From assembly GCF_963678635.1 (NCBI RefSeq), contig NC_087070.1, positions 12,622,539-12,682,538 of the forward strand: 60,000 nucleotides of DNA, given 5' to 3'. The first letter of the stretch is position 1. Each line of letters opens with the position of its first letter. The DNA comes from Symsagittifera roscoffensis. Lineage: Eukaryota > Xenacoelomorpha > Acoela > Convolutidae. Positions 34,145-47,300 of the stretch are shown in pieces. The position numbers and the translations under genes were made by a program. Under the pieces are notes generated by a model, which saw nothing but the letters and a program-made list of their open reading frames with translations, was not told the origin of the DNA and made no database searches.

Positions 34145-34805
34145 CAGTCTTGGGACAGTGCCGAAGAAGTCTTAGGACAGAGCAGTCTGGGGACAGTCTT
34201 GGGACAGTACAGTCTTGGGACAGTGGTCTTGGGACAGGGCCTTGGGACAGGGTCTTGGGACAAGGGTCTTGGGACAGGGTCTTGGGACAAGGTCTTGGGA
34301 CAAGGTCTTGGGGCAAGGGTCTTGAGACAGGGTCTTGGGACGGGGTCTTGGGACAAGGTCTTGGGACGGGGTCTTGGGACAAGGTCTTGGGACAAGGGTC
34401 TTGGGACAGGGTCTTGGGACAAGGTCTTGGGACAGGGTCTTGGGACAAGGTCTTGGGACAAGGTCTTGGGACGGGGTCTTGGGACAAGGTCTTGGGACAA
34501 GGTCTTGGGACAAGCGTCTTGGGACAGGGTCTTGGGACAGGGTCTTGGGACACTAGTCTTGGGACAGTAGTCTTGGGACAGTAGTCTTGGGACACTAGTC
34601 TTGGGACACTAGTCTTGGGACACTAATCTTGGGACAGTAGTCTTGGGACAGTAGTCTTGGGACACTAGCCTTGGGACAGTAGTCTTGGACAAGAGTCTTG
34701 GGACACGGGCGGAAAGTACTGGGACGGTACCGAACAGTCTTGGGACAGGAGAAAGAAGCCTGGGACGGTACAAAGAAGAGTAGGGACGGCAATTGGAAGT
34801 CTTGG
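34145..34805 (+). repeat. 13-14-bp minisatellite (GTCTTGGGACA)n
   Basis: Some 35-40 units of GTCTTGGGACAAG/GGG/GTA-type sequence in head-to-tail order. In the centre the period is mostly 13-14 bp, and toward the right end the variants CACTA and CAGTA take over. Because 13 and 14 are not multiples of three, all six frames stay open for long distances and give repetitive GQGLGTGSWDK or CPKTLVPRP peptides, which are artefacts. The array lies in the leader of the retroelement, 250 bp upstream of Gag. Confidence 0.95.
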
Positions 34806-34964
34806 GACAGTGTAAAAGTTGAAGTAAAATTACAAGAAGTGTTTTAAGACAGAATTAAGATAGAACAAGACTAATTGGAACCAGGTACGGTTGAGACCAC
34901 AAATAAGGAAAGTTTCTCGAAAAGTTAATAAAGAGAACTGAAACAAGGTTTTCACCACGTTGTA

Positions 34965-35005
34965 TATATATTTTTTTCTTCCTTCCCGAAAGATTTTATT
35001 CTTAG
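34965..35005 (+). promoter_or_regulatory. Candidate splice acceptor before Gag-Pol
   Basis: A pyrimidine tract (ttttttcttccttcccg) and attttattcttag end 55 nt before the Gag ATG. Joined to an LTR donor it would remove the repetitive leader from the Gag-Pol messenger. Confidence 0.4.
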
Positions 35006-35060
35006 AATAGGATTGTGTATATAGTAAAATTGTAAATAAAAGCAATTGTAAATAGAAATA

Positions 35061-38000
35061 ATGAGGCGGAGCAGGGTACCGGTAGCTGAAAAAAGACCTA
35101 CCGAAGCAAAGTATAATTCGTCGCTACGCAAAACAACATCAATGGGCCCAAAGATAACAAAGAAGAACTTTTCAGTTAACATGGTCAGCACAAGGAGTAC
35201 AGCGGAGAACAGAGCAAGAGAGTGCATGGAAGGGGAACGAGTAGAACCCACCATCGAGATTGATCTAGAGACACCTGATCAAAGTGTTGATGAAACAAGG
35301 AAAATAGCGACGGAGTCAACTCCAATGCCCAATGCAGAAGAACCAAACTCGAAACCCATAGAATTTTCACCAATAGACAACGTGGAAGATGCAATAGGCA
35401 ACACCGAAGAAACGGTGAAAGAAGACTCTCAAGTAAAAAAGACATCTTTTACAGAAAGGTTGGCGATGATGGTCGGAATAAAAACGAAAGAGAACGTGAC
35501 TGAAGAACCAAAAGCTGAAAGAGCACGAACATTTGGAACAGTGAGCACGAAGACGACAGAAGCCAATCCGAGAGAGGGACAAACTAGAGCAGAAGCGACG
35601 GCCGAAGAAAAACCGACGGCTGACCATGAAGAGGCTACTCTTGAGCTAGGTGACTTGATGGCGAAACTGAATCAGATCGACAAAAAGCTGAAGCACAGCG
35701 AAGAGGACAGAGAAGTGATAAGAAAAGAATTAAGATACAACAAAAACGAGTATCTGGATAGTTATTTTAACCTGGCCAAGGCAACAGAAGAGAGACTCAA
35801 GGAAATGTCAGATAATGTAGAAACCACCAATGAAGAACGAGATAAGAACATCAAAAAAGATTTGCAACAGTTAAAAAACCGATATGATGATGTCAACAGC
35901 CAATTAGGTAGCCTGGAAAAGAGAATGGACACAATGAGCAAAAATCAGGCCGAGAGTTCGTGTGCAATACAGGCGAAATTGGATGCAATCTTGAGTAATT
36001 CTACCTCACAAGAAAGACCGGCAGCGGATCGCGCGCAAGGCACCAGAGTTGACTTTGTGGAACCACAAAGGAACAAACGGCAATCGACACCGTTGCCCTT
36101 AACCCGGGATACGGTGAGCATAGCACCAACAGCTGCTAAAACAATCATGAAGAATGGAATGTCAAGTACAACGACTGGTCCGGGGGACTCAACAGCTAAC
36201 AGCAACGCAGGTCCGGATGCTATGACATGGGCAAACACTTGGGAGATGATGAACAGGACTCTAGAGGCCTTCGCCACGAGGAACACTAACTCGAGCGATA
36301 GGAGAGATGGGAAATCAAGAAAAACATTCAAGAAGCCAAAAGAATTCAAAGACGACTCAGATGGATGCATTGACACGTGGGTGGAAGTGATGAGATTACA
36401 TCTAGAGCAAGACAACTTGAACGATGAAAGACAAGCATGCACAGCCATACTCAGCAATTTAGAAGGCACAGCATTAAAATGCGTGGTTGCGAAGAAAGAA
36501 GAAGAACGCGATACCGCGGACAAGATCTTCGAGATATTGCTGAATCGATTCGGGTCAGGCATGAAGGGTCACCAAGCGATGATGCGATTTGAAAAGAGAA
36601 GGCAGAGGGACGACGAGTCAATAGATCGGTTCCTAGATGATCTCGAGAGCTTGAGAAGAAGGAGTGACCCAGAGGAGTCGACAAACAGAAGAAACTTTAG
36701 CATTGCCTCGAAGTTCATTGATGGGGTAAAAAGTGACGACTTAAGGACAATGTTAGCAACATGCTACACATTGTCGAAAGACAGCGCACCAACCCCAGAA
36801 GAAATGAGACAGAAATCAAGGGAATACATGCTGATGAAACCCAAGAAATACTCGTATTCAGAAAACAGGAACACGCAAGGGGGAAGTCAACCGCAGAGGT
36901 CGTCATGGTACAAACCTAGAGATGACATGGACAAGCGCAGATCATGCGCGAACTGCGGGTCGGCGGATCACCACGTGGCTGACTGCACAACATACAAACA
37001 AGGCATGAAGAGTCTAGGATATGCACCAGATGAGGAGGACATGAGCCAGATGGAGGAACACGAGTACTATAGTGGCTTAATCATCAAGATAGGCGCAAGA
37101 TGCTTCTTCTGTAACCAGGAGGGGCACTTCCGAATGGATTGTCCCTTGTTCTGGGAAGCGGTCAAGGACCAGAGTCACCCTAAACATAAGTTGGCATTAG
37201 CGGCGGTGCAGAATCAGCGGAACAGGCAAAACGAATTTGAATCGAGGAACTTAGGAGCACCAAGCACGGAATTGCCGACGAAGACAGTGAAAGCTGTATC
37301 ACATGTTAATGATGCCATAGAATCCGCGGCAGGGAACTCTCTAGAGATAAATTATGAGAAAGCGGCGACGGAAGCAATTGCCAAAGTGAAACAGGATCTG
37401 GCTGCGAAAGAAATAGAGCAACGACTAAAGCTGGAGATAGAAAGACAGAATTTTAACGAAGCATTAACCGGATCGAAACAAATACCAGAGGCTGTACCAG
37501 GCTCAACGAAGACAGGGAATTGCAATACTGTGAAAACGGTGACAGGTAAACCTTTTGGCATATCGAGAATCGGGGCAAGGATAATGTCGATAATCACAGT
37601 GGGCGGCCACGAGGTAACCAGAAACTTGGGCGAGTTGAGCGACCAGACGATAATGCACATTGACGTGTATGCAGACTATTTGAGTGGTATAAGCCCACAA
37701 ACGACTTCTAGAGCACTGAGAGCACTACTCGTGAGAGGGGGCAGCAAGTCGGTACGTGTTGATAGCAGATATACTGAAGCTTACGGTCCACACGAGGTGA
37801 TGCTAAATATAGATGGGATTAACATCTATACCAAGACGATGATAACATGTGACGAAGACCTAATTGGACAAATCTACGTAGGGAAAGAAGAATTGAAAGT
37901 GAGATCGATTGGACACTGCGCCATGCTTGAGGAAGATGCAATGCACATCGGGACGGAGGCAGATGTGACAGGGCACGTGCTGGATATAAGTGGCAAAAAG

Positions 38001-41000
38001 ACTCAGTTGCGTGGGTTGCTTGACACGGGAGCAGTCTTGAGCGTTATACCAATCGAAACTTGGGAGAAGATGGGCTTTGACAAAGGTGACTTGATAGACT
38101 CGAGAATACGGCTGTCAGCTGCAAACAAAGGGGCCCTACGGGTGCTGGGCAGGACGCCAATAATAGCCCTCAATTTGGGGGAACGTAACCTGTGGATGAG
38201 CTTTATCGTGGTAGAAAACCTAGATGAATCTGACCAATTCATTTTGGGCAGAGACTTCATCAGGAATTTCGACGTAACGATTGATTTAAATAACGCAATG
38301 TTCAGGATACGGAACCCGGATAGGAGGTACGCAATCAAACCGGTAAATTTAATAATGGTAAATGAAAACAAAGCACCGGTATTCTTGAGTAGTAGGGTGA
38401 GGCTAAAAGCTAATGAAGCGGCAATCGTAAGTTTGAGGATGAAAAATTACAATGAACTAAGTGACAACAAGCAAGTGTGCATAGTTCCGAATCCTAATAG
38501 TCAAAGTGCTGCTGTTTTAGGAAGATCATTTTCGATAACGAAGAGCGGCCTCTGCGTCAGTGTCTTGTTGAATACCCTTGATATACCGATCACGATACAG
38601 AGAGGGAGGAAACTGGGATATGCTTTACCGGTTAAAACTCGATATGAAACAATTGAGAACTCGAAACAAAATGAAGTTGTTGATTGTCCCAATCACAGGG
38701 ACAAAATTTGTATCTTGAGACGATTGCAGAAAATAAAAGATTCTTCAGGTCTTATTAAATCACTTAAGTCAGAAACGGATGATGGTCTTTCGAGCTGTTC
38801 GAACTTTCCAGAGCGACCCACACTAGATGAAATGCAAAATGAAAAACCGGTTCTGCCGGAGATTGAACATTTGAGGGGCAAACTGAAAGATGAACAGCTC
38901 GAAGCCATCAAGGACGTACTAGAGCGGAACGAGGAAGTTTTTTCGAGGCATAAGGCGGATATCGGGTGTTGTAATTTCGTTGAGCATGAAATAGAACTTG
39001 AGGAAAACGCGGTACCACACAGGGAGGGGGCGAGGCGCATGACCCCACACAAATCGGACGCGTGTAGAAAAGAGATCGAGACGTTACTAGAGTATGACAT
39101 GATAGAACCATCCAAGTCACCGTGGGCGTGTGGAGTAGTGATGGCCAAAAAGAAAGGCGACCAGTTGAGGTTTTGTTGTGACTTTCGATACCTGAACTCC
39201 GTCACGGTGAAGGATGCCTATCCCATACCTAGGATTGATGAGAGCCTCTCGAAGTTAGGTGATGCAAAATTTTTTACGACTCTTGATTTAGGCTCAGCCT
39301 TTTGGCAAGTACCACTAAGGAAGCAGGACAGGGACAAAACAGGGTTTGCCTGCGAGTTGGGTCTGTTTCAATGGAAACGGATGCCGTTTGGACTTTGCAA
39401 TGCCACAGCCACGTTTCAGCGGTTGATGGCACACGCGCTGATAGGCGTAACGAAGAAGTATGGCAACCTGGTAATGTGCTACGTGGATGACGTGGTAATA
39501 GCGACGCCAACACTGGAAGACCACATTGAGGGACTAGACGAAGTGTTTGCATGCATGAAGAGGTCGGGGCTAAAGTGTAAACCATCAAAGTGCGAGATAC
39601 TCAAGGACTCAATAAAATACTTGGGCAGGATGGTAGACAAGCACGGCATCAGACCTGATACGGACGCCGTGGAAGCAGTCCTGACCTGGAAATCACCGAA
39701 GACAGAGCACCAGTTGATGAGCTTCCTGGGTTTCGCTAACTATTATAGAGAGTTCATCAAAGGCTATGCAGACAAGGTATACCCGATGCAACAATTAATG
39801 AGACACAAGGGCAAGAAGTTCACGTGGAACAACGCAGCAGAAGAGTCATTCCAGAGGATAAAGAAAGAGCTATGTGAGGCACCAGTACTGGGTATGCCGA
39901 CTGAGAAAGGGATGTACGTGCTGGACACGGATGCGTCGGTAGTCGCGATTTCTGGGATTCTCCACCAAGAACAAGAATGGAATGGGAAGACAGTCTTGAG
40001 ACCAATAGCGTACGGGAGCAAAGTCCTGAGTGACACGGAAATGAAGTACGGAGCACCGAAAGCTGAGATGTTCGCGGTGGTTACCTTTGTCGAGAAATAC
40101 AGGGCATACCTGGGCAGTGAGCCATCCAAGTTGCGAGTCGACAACAGAGCACTGAGCTGGCTGAAAACGTACTCAATGGACCAAAGTTACATTGGGAGGT
40201 GGATAGTTCGCCTGGACGGATACAACATGATAATTGAGCATAGAACGCGAGATAAACATCAGAATGCCGACAGCTTGAGTAAGAAGACGGAGTTCTATGA
40301 GAGACAAGAGCAAAGAGAAGCAGACAGACCTGAAATCAAAGATGGCTTCTCATTCATGGACAAGGAAACGTACGACAGTCTTCCACTCACGAGATGGCTG
40401 GACAAGTCAGGCAAACCGATAGAAGATCATCCTGAATTGCCTAAAGAGCCTCCAGAGAAGACCATCTTGAGGAAGAGCAAGAGGATTCCGATTGAGATTA
40501 TACTCAAGTCGAAGATCGTGAAGGAGACGCTCAAGGCAAAAGGCTATGATCTTAACCAGGTCGAAGCAGGAACTGCACAGATAGATGATGACTTAATGAG
40601 GTTGCTCGAGAAACTATCAGATGATAAGCCCGTGATCCAGGAGAAGGGTCAAGAGAAACCGGAATTCACTATACTTCGGAGAAAAGAGACAGTGAACGAT
40701 ACTGACTCATCAAGAGGAAGCGTCACTGACAGCAAAGATGTCGTGCGGTCACTAGTTGACAAAATCCCCGAAGACATTCTGGAGCAGACCAAGGTTAGGA
40801 AAAAGAAAGTGACGTTCAAGGAAGATACTGAACACCTGGGACTAGGTCAAGAGTCCGGGGAGTGTTCCAGGTTCACGGAAGAAGGAACCGGAGAAGGAAA
40901 ATTGTCCGGGGAGCGTGAAGGATGGGATGAAGACTCGGATGAGAGCAGCGAAAACCAAGACAGTCTGTGCATGATACTGGCGGAAGAGAAGACAAGGCAC

Positions 41001-43859
41001 CACGACAGGGAGTTACAGACGGATCCATCTTCAGGAACATACAACATGGACATACAGGAGATGCGAGGTGGTGAGGAACTTGAGAAAATGGCGGTCGCAA
41101 GGAAACCATTCAGGGAACTATCATGCAACTCAAACATCAGAACGAATCTGGTGCCAGAAGATGATATGAAAATCGTGAAAAGGATGATATGCGTGAAACT
41201 GAGTGATGACATCCACAACCCTGGGGAGATGAATGGACAAATCATGGCGCTAAAGGAGCATGTCAAGGCGAGATATAGGCTGTCAGACCTAATAAGAGCC
41301 CAGAAGAATGACAAAATGACAAGTAACCTCTCCAAATGGATCCAGTCGGGGGTCAAGGAGAAGGGGGAACTTGAGGAAGACAGCTACAAGATCTTGAGCC
41401 AGTTCTACAAAGAAAAGAAAGACTTGCTTTATCACACAGCTGATGGGGTGGTAGCGTGCAAGAGGAGAGATGAAGAAAAGATATTACACAAACACAATCT
41501 CATCATACTACCACAGTTGTACCAGACGGAGGTGCTTTTCAGATCGCACGACCAGATGGGCCACCAGGGGATAGACAAAGTACAACAAAGGATACTTCAC
41601 AGGTTTGATTGGCCAGGAATGAGAAAAGCTTGCGAGAGATGGGTGAATGCCTGCCTGGCATGTCTCCATGTAAAAGACCCAAGGAAGATGAAGTTTCCAC
41701 TCAAGTCCGTTGAGAGCTCGGAGTTCAATGAAGTGGTGCAGATAGACCATCAAAAAATCTGCATGACAGAGTCGGGATACAACCAGATACTGGTTATAAT
41801 AGATCACTTCACAAAGTTGGCGGAAGCGGTTCCGTGCCAGACAGCCTCGGCCGAAGAGACATGTGATCATCTGATAACGCATTGGATATCGCGGTATGGT
41901 TGTCCAATGACTTTCTAGTCGGACAACGGCAAAGCTTTTGTGGGGGACTTGACAAAAGAATTGATGAAGAGATCGCACATTGCTCAAGCACACTCGACGA
42001 CCTATCATCCGCAGACCAATGGGTTGGTAGAGAGACAAAACAGGACACTGGTCAACATGTTAAGGGTGTAATGCTCAAGATACATGACGGACTGGGACAA
42101 ATACCTGCCACAGGTAGTAGGAGCCTACAACAGTACACAGCACTCAACTACGGGCATCAGTCCTTTCATGATGTTGACGGGCAGGGAGAGAGCAATGCCT
42201 CTGACATTCTTTTACCCGGAATACGAAGGGAAAAGGACGTCGCCTCAGGCATACGTGAAAGAAGCGATCAAAAGACAACAGGAGTTGAACGAGCTATGCA
42301 GGAGGAACACGGCGCAAGCGCAAATGAGGCAACGCAGGAAATACGACGAAAAAATATTACGAGCAAAGCCATATGAAGTGGGCCAATACGTGTGGGTCTT
42401 CCAAAATGTCATACCGCCCAAGGGAACAAAGAAACTACTCAAGAAGTGGAGGGGACCATTCATGATAACGGAGGTTCATCAACAAGGACGGTTCTATCGC
42501 TTGAGTACTGGGCGAGCGGCACATTATGAAAATCTGAAGCCTCACGTCCCGTCCCCAGAGGATTGGTGCATACCGAAGGACATGGAGGGTCTTGAGTACC
42601 TGGTGGTAGAGCCAGCGTGTGAAGTGAATGAGAAAGGCACTAGAGAGAAAAATGATGGTAATGAGAACTTGAGTTTGGACGACAATGAAAAGATAGGAGT
42701 GGAGTCTGATGCAGGATCATTTGTAGAAGAAGACTGGAACGACCCGGAGCAAGACGAGGTGCCGAAATGGATGGAACCGGATCGAACAACACCACCGGAA
42801 ACCAGGACTGGCAATCGTAAACGCACAGGCATGAGGTACAACAGGTACGGGGATGACTTCTTGATCGATAAGATACAGCCAGACAATTTGGGCGAGGAAT
42901 TACTGAAGGCAGGCGAACTGGAAGCCGGAGAGGAATGGCAGGTCATTGATGATGGTGGTCATTATCCGCAGGATGATTACTCGACGCCAGAAGTAGAAAC
43001 GGATCTCGAACAGAGTGAGATAGAGAGGAGGGAGAACACGAACTTGAGGATTCTAGAGTGGATGCGTGATGTCAAAGACGAGAGCCGCGAAGGACAAAGC
43101 ATTCAGCAAGTCGATGTATCAGCAGCAAATTACATGAAGACAGAAGACCCTCTTTTCGGATGGACGGCAACGGACAGGCCACTACGCGTTCCTCAGGACA
43201 ATTCAAACCCGACAACATCGACGGGGACGTCGATAAATATTTTTGTCCGGGGAGTGGGGGTAGGACTTACCCACACCGAAAATTTGATGATAAAGAAGCT
43301 CAAGGAAGTGAGAGAAACGAGTGAATTGGAACTGGAGGAAGAAGAGCCAGAGCCTACTATAGGTCGGAATTTCAAAACGAAATTCGAAATACCCAATGAA
43401 TACTCGGAGAACATCATGATAACGGATAGCGACTTCATCCTGTCAAACAGGACCAGCGCGATCTGCATCACGGCGGACATGAGTTTCAAATCAAGATTGG
43501 AAGCTGACTTCAAAAGAGAGTACCAGAATGTAGAGTTTCTGGTCAGACAGAGACCAGGACTGGGAGGGATGGCAGCGCTTCCACCGTCAGTGGCACAAGT
43601 CCCGGGCAAATATCTGTGCTTCCTAGTGACGAGGGTCAATGACAGGAACACAATTGATCCCGAACACGTGATATTGGCACTAACAAGATTACGAGACTTC
43701 ATGATTGAAAGAGGGATAACAGATGTCTCAATGCCGGTGTATGACCCAAACAGGGGCAAACTGAGCCCGAGGGAATTGTACGCTATCCTACATGTGGTCT
43801 TTGCAGAAACTGAGATAATGGTGTATCTCCATAAGAAGTATTACTTGAGCATCGCCTGA
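35061..43859 (+). CDS. Gag-Pol polyprotein with C-terminal macrodomain-like module; two in-frame stops
   Basis: One frame of 2,932 codons, interrupted by TAG (41916-41918) and TAA (42069-42071). Order, with residue numbers from the first ATG: a charged N-terminus, a coiled coil (about 194-295), capsid-like helices (about 420-600), two CX2CX4HX4C zinc knuckles (629-642, 681-694), retropepsin DTGA (988-991), reverse transcriptase with TTLDLGSAFWQ and YVDD (1474-1477), RNase H with all four acidic residues (from about 1615), an acidic linker, integrase HHCC (from about 2163), the first Asp at about 2228, the second Asp just after the TAG, the Glu in GLVERQ before the TAA, and a GPY/F-like KWRGPF region. 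The last 160 codons (from about 43370) resemble an OARD1/TARG1-type macrodomain. Gag and Pol share one frame without a frameshift. Catalytic residues are otherwise intact. Confidence 0.9.
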
Positions 43860-44378
43860 GTCGGGTACATGGGGGTATCGAGTCGGGTGTGAGGGAGGAG
43901 TCTTGAGTCAGGTACTGGGGTGCGGCGCAGGTAAAGGGATCTTAAGATATGATTGGCATGACAATTAAATTTTAAAACGAGTTAACGGTGCTAAAACATA
44001 AAATGAATCTGCATGCTTTTAAGGGAATTCCAATTGAATTGTTTTAAGTGATATGAAAATGATAAGATTTTAACCATACTGGTAAAAGGGGGGTCTCTAG
44101 GTTAGGAACATGACATGTCAAGTTTCAATATGCTTTCTGTTTTCAGATCAAGTTTGAAAAACAAAGTTGAAAATCCAACTATACTCAAGCGAGAAACAGA
44201 GAGAGAAACCTTGATTGAACTCGCGATAATCGGCACTTACAGCAAGTATTTGCAAGGGAACATTTCGAGAGAATTCTTGAGTTGGGTAATACTTGAGTCG
44301 GTAAGGTAATTCTTGAGCTGGTAAGGTAATTCTTGAGCTGGTTAACACATACCTGTATACATCCCGAAGTCACGAAGA
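43860..44378 (+). promoter_or_regulatory. Spacer between the two polyproteins, with splice acceptor and 20-bp repeats
   Basis: At 44131-44146 the sequence tgctttctgttttcag is a near-ideal 3' splice site, 232 nt before the next ORF's ATG, the arrangement used for env messengers in retroviruses and errantiviruses. At 44300-44340 the 20-bp word ggtaaggtaattcttgagct is repeated in tandem, and diverged versions with cttgag precede it (from 44277). The small frame at 44115-44309 is not conserved with anything and overlaps these signals. Confidence 0.55.
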
Positions 44379-47300
44379 ATGGCAGACCGATTATGGAAAT
44401 CCGTGCCCGCGGCCCTGAAGAAGCCCACTCTTGATGAGCTGTACAGACGCCTGAGGGACTTGGACTACACCCAAATAGACGAGAGAATGGCGGTGATGCT
44501 GAATGCCATCCTCCAGTTGGAGGACCAGGGTGAGTGCAGGGAGTCTGCAACGGAGGCTGTCTTGATGATCGGCTACACCACCGAGGGAATATCGAACCAA
44601 GAACAGACCAGATGGTTGTCTTGGAATGTGGATGGAGGAGTAAGGGGTTTTGACTTGGCAAGGAATCCTGGCCTGAATAACAATACCGAATATGGCGCAG
44701 GGGAATTCGCACTACCGACTAGGCCAACAGTAAGATCCACAAGCCAGAACTCGAGTAGGGTGCCATCGATGTCACGAACGCAACAGACGACCGAGGCATA
44801 TCCGGATCTAGGTGTTCTAAAGAAAGAGCTCGAGAAGACGCAGAAGGAAAGGAATAAGGCGAACCTCGATCGGGATCAGGCAAAGCTGGATCGGGAGAAG
44901 GTTCAGCTGGAAAGGGACCAGGCGGTCAACGAGCGAGACCAGGCTCTGAGGTTGCTTGAGATACAAAAAGCTGAACATCAACAGGAGTTAAGGGTGCGGG
45001 AGAACGCCGCAAATCGTGATCAACTGAGGTCGGAATTGGACAGAATAGAACAACGACAACGCGAGCTTGATGCACAGAAGGGAGCCAGGCCGAAGGAGCG
45101 AGTGGTCACCAGCTCGAGGCCAGAGTCACGTATGGAGGTGGATGAAGCCCCCAGAGCAAGAGCACGGTTCAACCTTGACCGCGAGGCCCGAGAACACATG
45201 AGTGAAGGGTTGGAAGTCTGGATACCGAATGACACAACGTCTTCCTTGCGTAGCCTAGAGACGCAACCCATACGCCCACTGATGGATGTGGAGCTGCCGG
45301 GATATACCCCAACCTCAACCTCGAGTGACAGTCAGGTGAGCGGCGGCTCATCGCGTCTGAAAGAACTGGGCGAGAGATTGCGACAAAAGAGTCGTGAGAG
45401 TTCGGCAAGACCGGAGCTTCCCCCGACGTGGAGGGAACAGCCGGTTAGGAGTGTCGTGATCTCGAGTTATAAGAAGAATACAGAGGGGAGGTACCACAGG
45501 CACAATCGGCTGGACTGGAGTGCGGAGCAGAAAGCTAGGAGAGACTGCTTTCATGATGCGGCCTGGGTGCAGTACTTGGCGCCACCCCGGGTACCAGAAG
45601 GTGCGGTTCACCTAATCGTAGGGGACAGCCTGGTGCGGGTGTTGACCCGGATCCGATCGCACTGGCAGACGGGAATCTTGAGTTTCGCTGGAGCTGCCAC
45701 GCCACAGATGTTGGCAACGCTTGACATGCTGGGGATGACCAAAGTATACACGGTGACCCTGATGGTCGGGACCAACGATGTATCAAGGGGTGAAGCGAGG
45801 AAAATAACAAGGCTGCACGATAAGGTGAGCTGCCTTCTTGAGGAACTGAGGATTCAGATGGACCCCATCCTGTTGACGATATGTACTGTCCCCTACAACA
45901 TGATGTTTGATCAGCACGCCTTGGAGATGAACGAGAAGGTGCGGAACCTAAACAAGGTGATAAGAGACATCCACCGGAAGAGTGTGCTCCCTGTCAGACT
46001 GTTGGACGTGGCAGAGCGCATGGAGAAAGAGGGATTCCCTGAAGACACCTCCAATGATGGAATCCATTTTGATAGACCAAGGGGAGCAGAATGGCTAAAC
46101 GACGTCTTCCAAGAACACATAAACGCGCTAGAGGCGGATCTGCTAGAAACAGCCCAATTCACATTAGGACCACCTCCGAACCCACCATTCCTTGCCTCAA
46201 GGGCCTTGTCTGGTCGCTTGGGACCGAGAGTTGACACTAGAGACAGTTCAAGGAGCAGCCAGACCAGATTGCAGAGTGCCACGCCAATGGAGTCTGAGGA
46301 GGTGACGTCATCAACACCTCCAAGCTCGGCGATATCCTCAGTGGTAGTGGCGGAGAGCAAACGGGAAAAGAAGTCTATGGAGACCGCTCGCTTGAGATAT
46401 CCTGAGAAGGTGAAAGAACTGGATCTAGAGAGTTTGGAATACAGGCGAGAATTGGCGGAAACCCTGGGGATCGAACGAGTGTCACACGAGGATTTGAATA
46501 GGCATGATTGCGTGGACTGGTTGAAAGCTCATGAGGCGCACTTCTCGAGAGCGAAGTTGATGGAGACCGCAGACCTGACTGGAATTCCCACAAAAGCGAT
46601 CATGGGACCCATTAACTACAGACCTCTCAAGCTGCTGGGGAGTCCTGGACTTATAGCAGAACCTCCCAAGCACCGAACTAGCATCGTTAGGATCAGGTTG
46701 GCAACCCCGGCACAGTTAAAGGTGGTAGGTAAGCTACTCAATCCGGGAGGAACGGGATTGCCAGATGCCGCTTACGAAGGCTCGAAATTGGCGGAAGATC
46801 CCAGGTACGGGAAGCCCTGTGGGAGTACCCAGCTGGCCAAAACCCTGGCAGTTTATGATAGAGCAGATCCAGCTGCTGCGAGAGTAGTCATTGTGGCGGG
46901 ATCAGACTTCGAAGGAACGTCTCCCAAGTTGTTCTGGCCGGAGACTTTGATATACTCTTTGCCAGGAGCTGAATTAAATCAGATGTTAACTCTGGTGGTG
47001 GCAATAAAGTCGAAGATGCCCTGTGAACCTGAGCTGCTGTTGTTTGCAGGAATGAATGATCACCTGCACGCGATGGGACTTCTTGAGCAACTAAAGGGCG
47101 ATAAAATTCCGACATCGAGGAAGATATGGGAAGCCATTCAAGCGTTGTTTGCGGCGATGAATGAAGTGCAAGAGAATGTTGTCTCGAGATTCGGGTCCAA
47201 GACGAAGGTGGTGTTTACCACGTCCCCTGGATACGCGAATATGCCACCCGCCCTACAGTTCGTGTACGCGGTCTTGATCCTGATAGCAGAAGGGAATGAA

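Larger units (their letters stand above)
32616..35060 (+). other. Untranslated leader of the giant element
   Basis: About 2.4 kb without a long ORF lies between primer binding site and the Gag-Pol start. It contains purine-rich stretches (for example 32822-32910), the 70-bp triple repeat, G-rich 33480-33740, the minisatellite, and a splice-acceptor-like T-tract just before the ORF. Packaging and dimerisation signals usually lie in this part of LTR elements. Confidence 0.75.

Noticed and set aside
34066-34600. Long frames on both strands with GQGLGTGSWDK- or CPKTLVPRP-type repeats
   Set aside because: They are produced by the 13-14-bp minisatellite, which keeps several frames open at once; no start context, domain or non-repetitive part supports a protein.
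34145-34805. CRISPR-like appearance of regularly repeated short units
   Set aside because: Units are directly adjacent with no unique spacers, the unit is far too short, and the sequence is a eukaryotic retroelement.
42084-43859. A separate gene for the integrase C-terminus and macrodomain-like part
   Set aside because: It is in the same frame as 35061-41918 and separated only by two nonsense codons; the ATG at 42084 lies inside conserved integrase sequence.
45169-45810. Several minus-strand frames of 79-91 codons
   Set aside because: They are shadows of the second polyprotein on the plus strand, without any recognisable domain.
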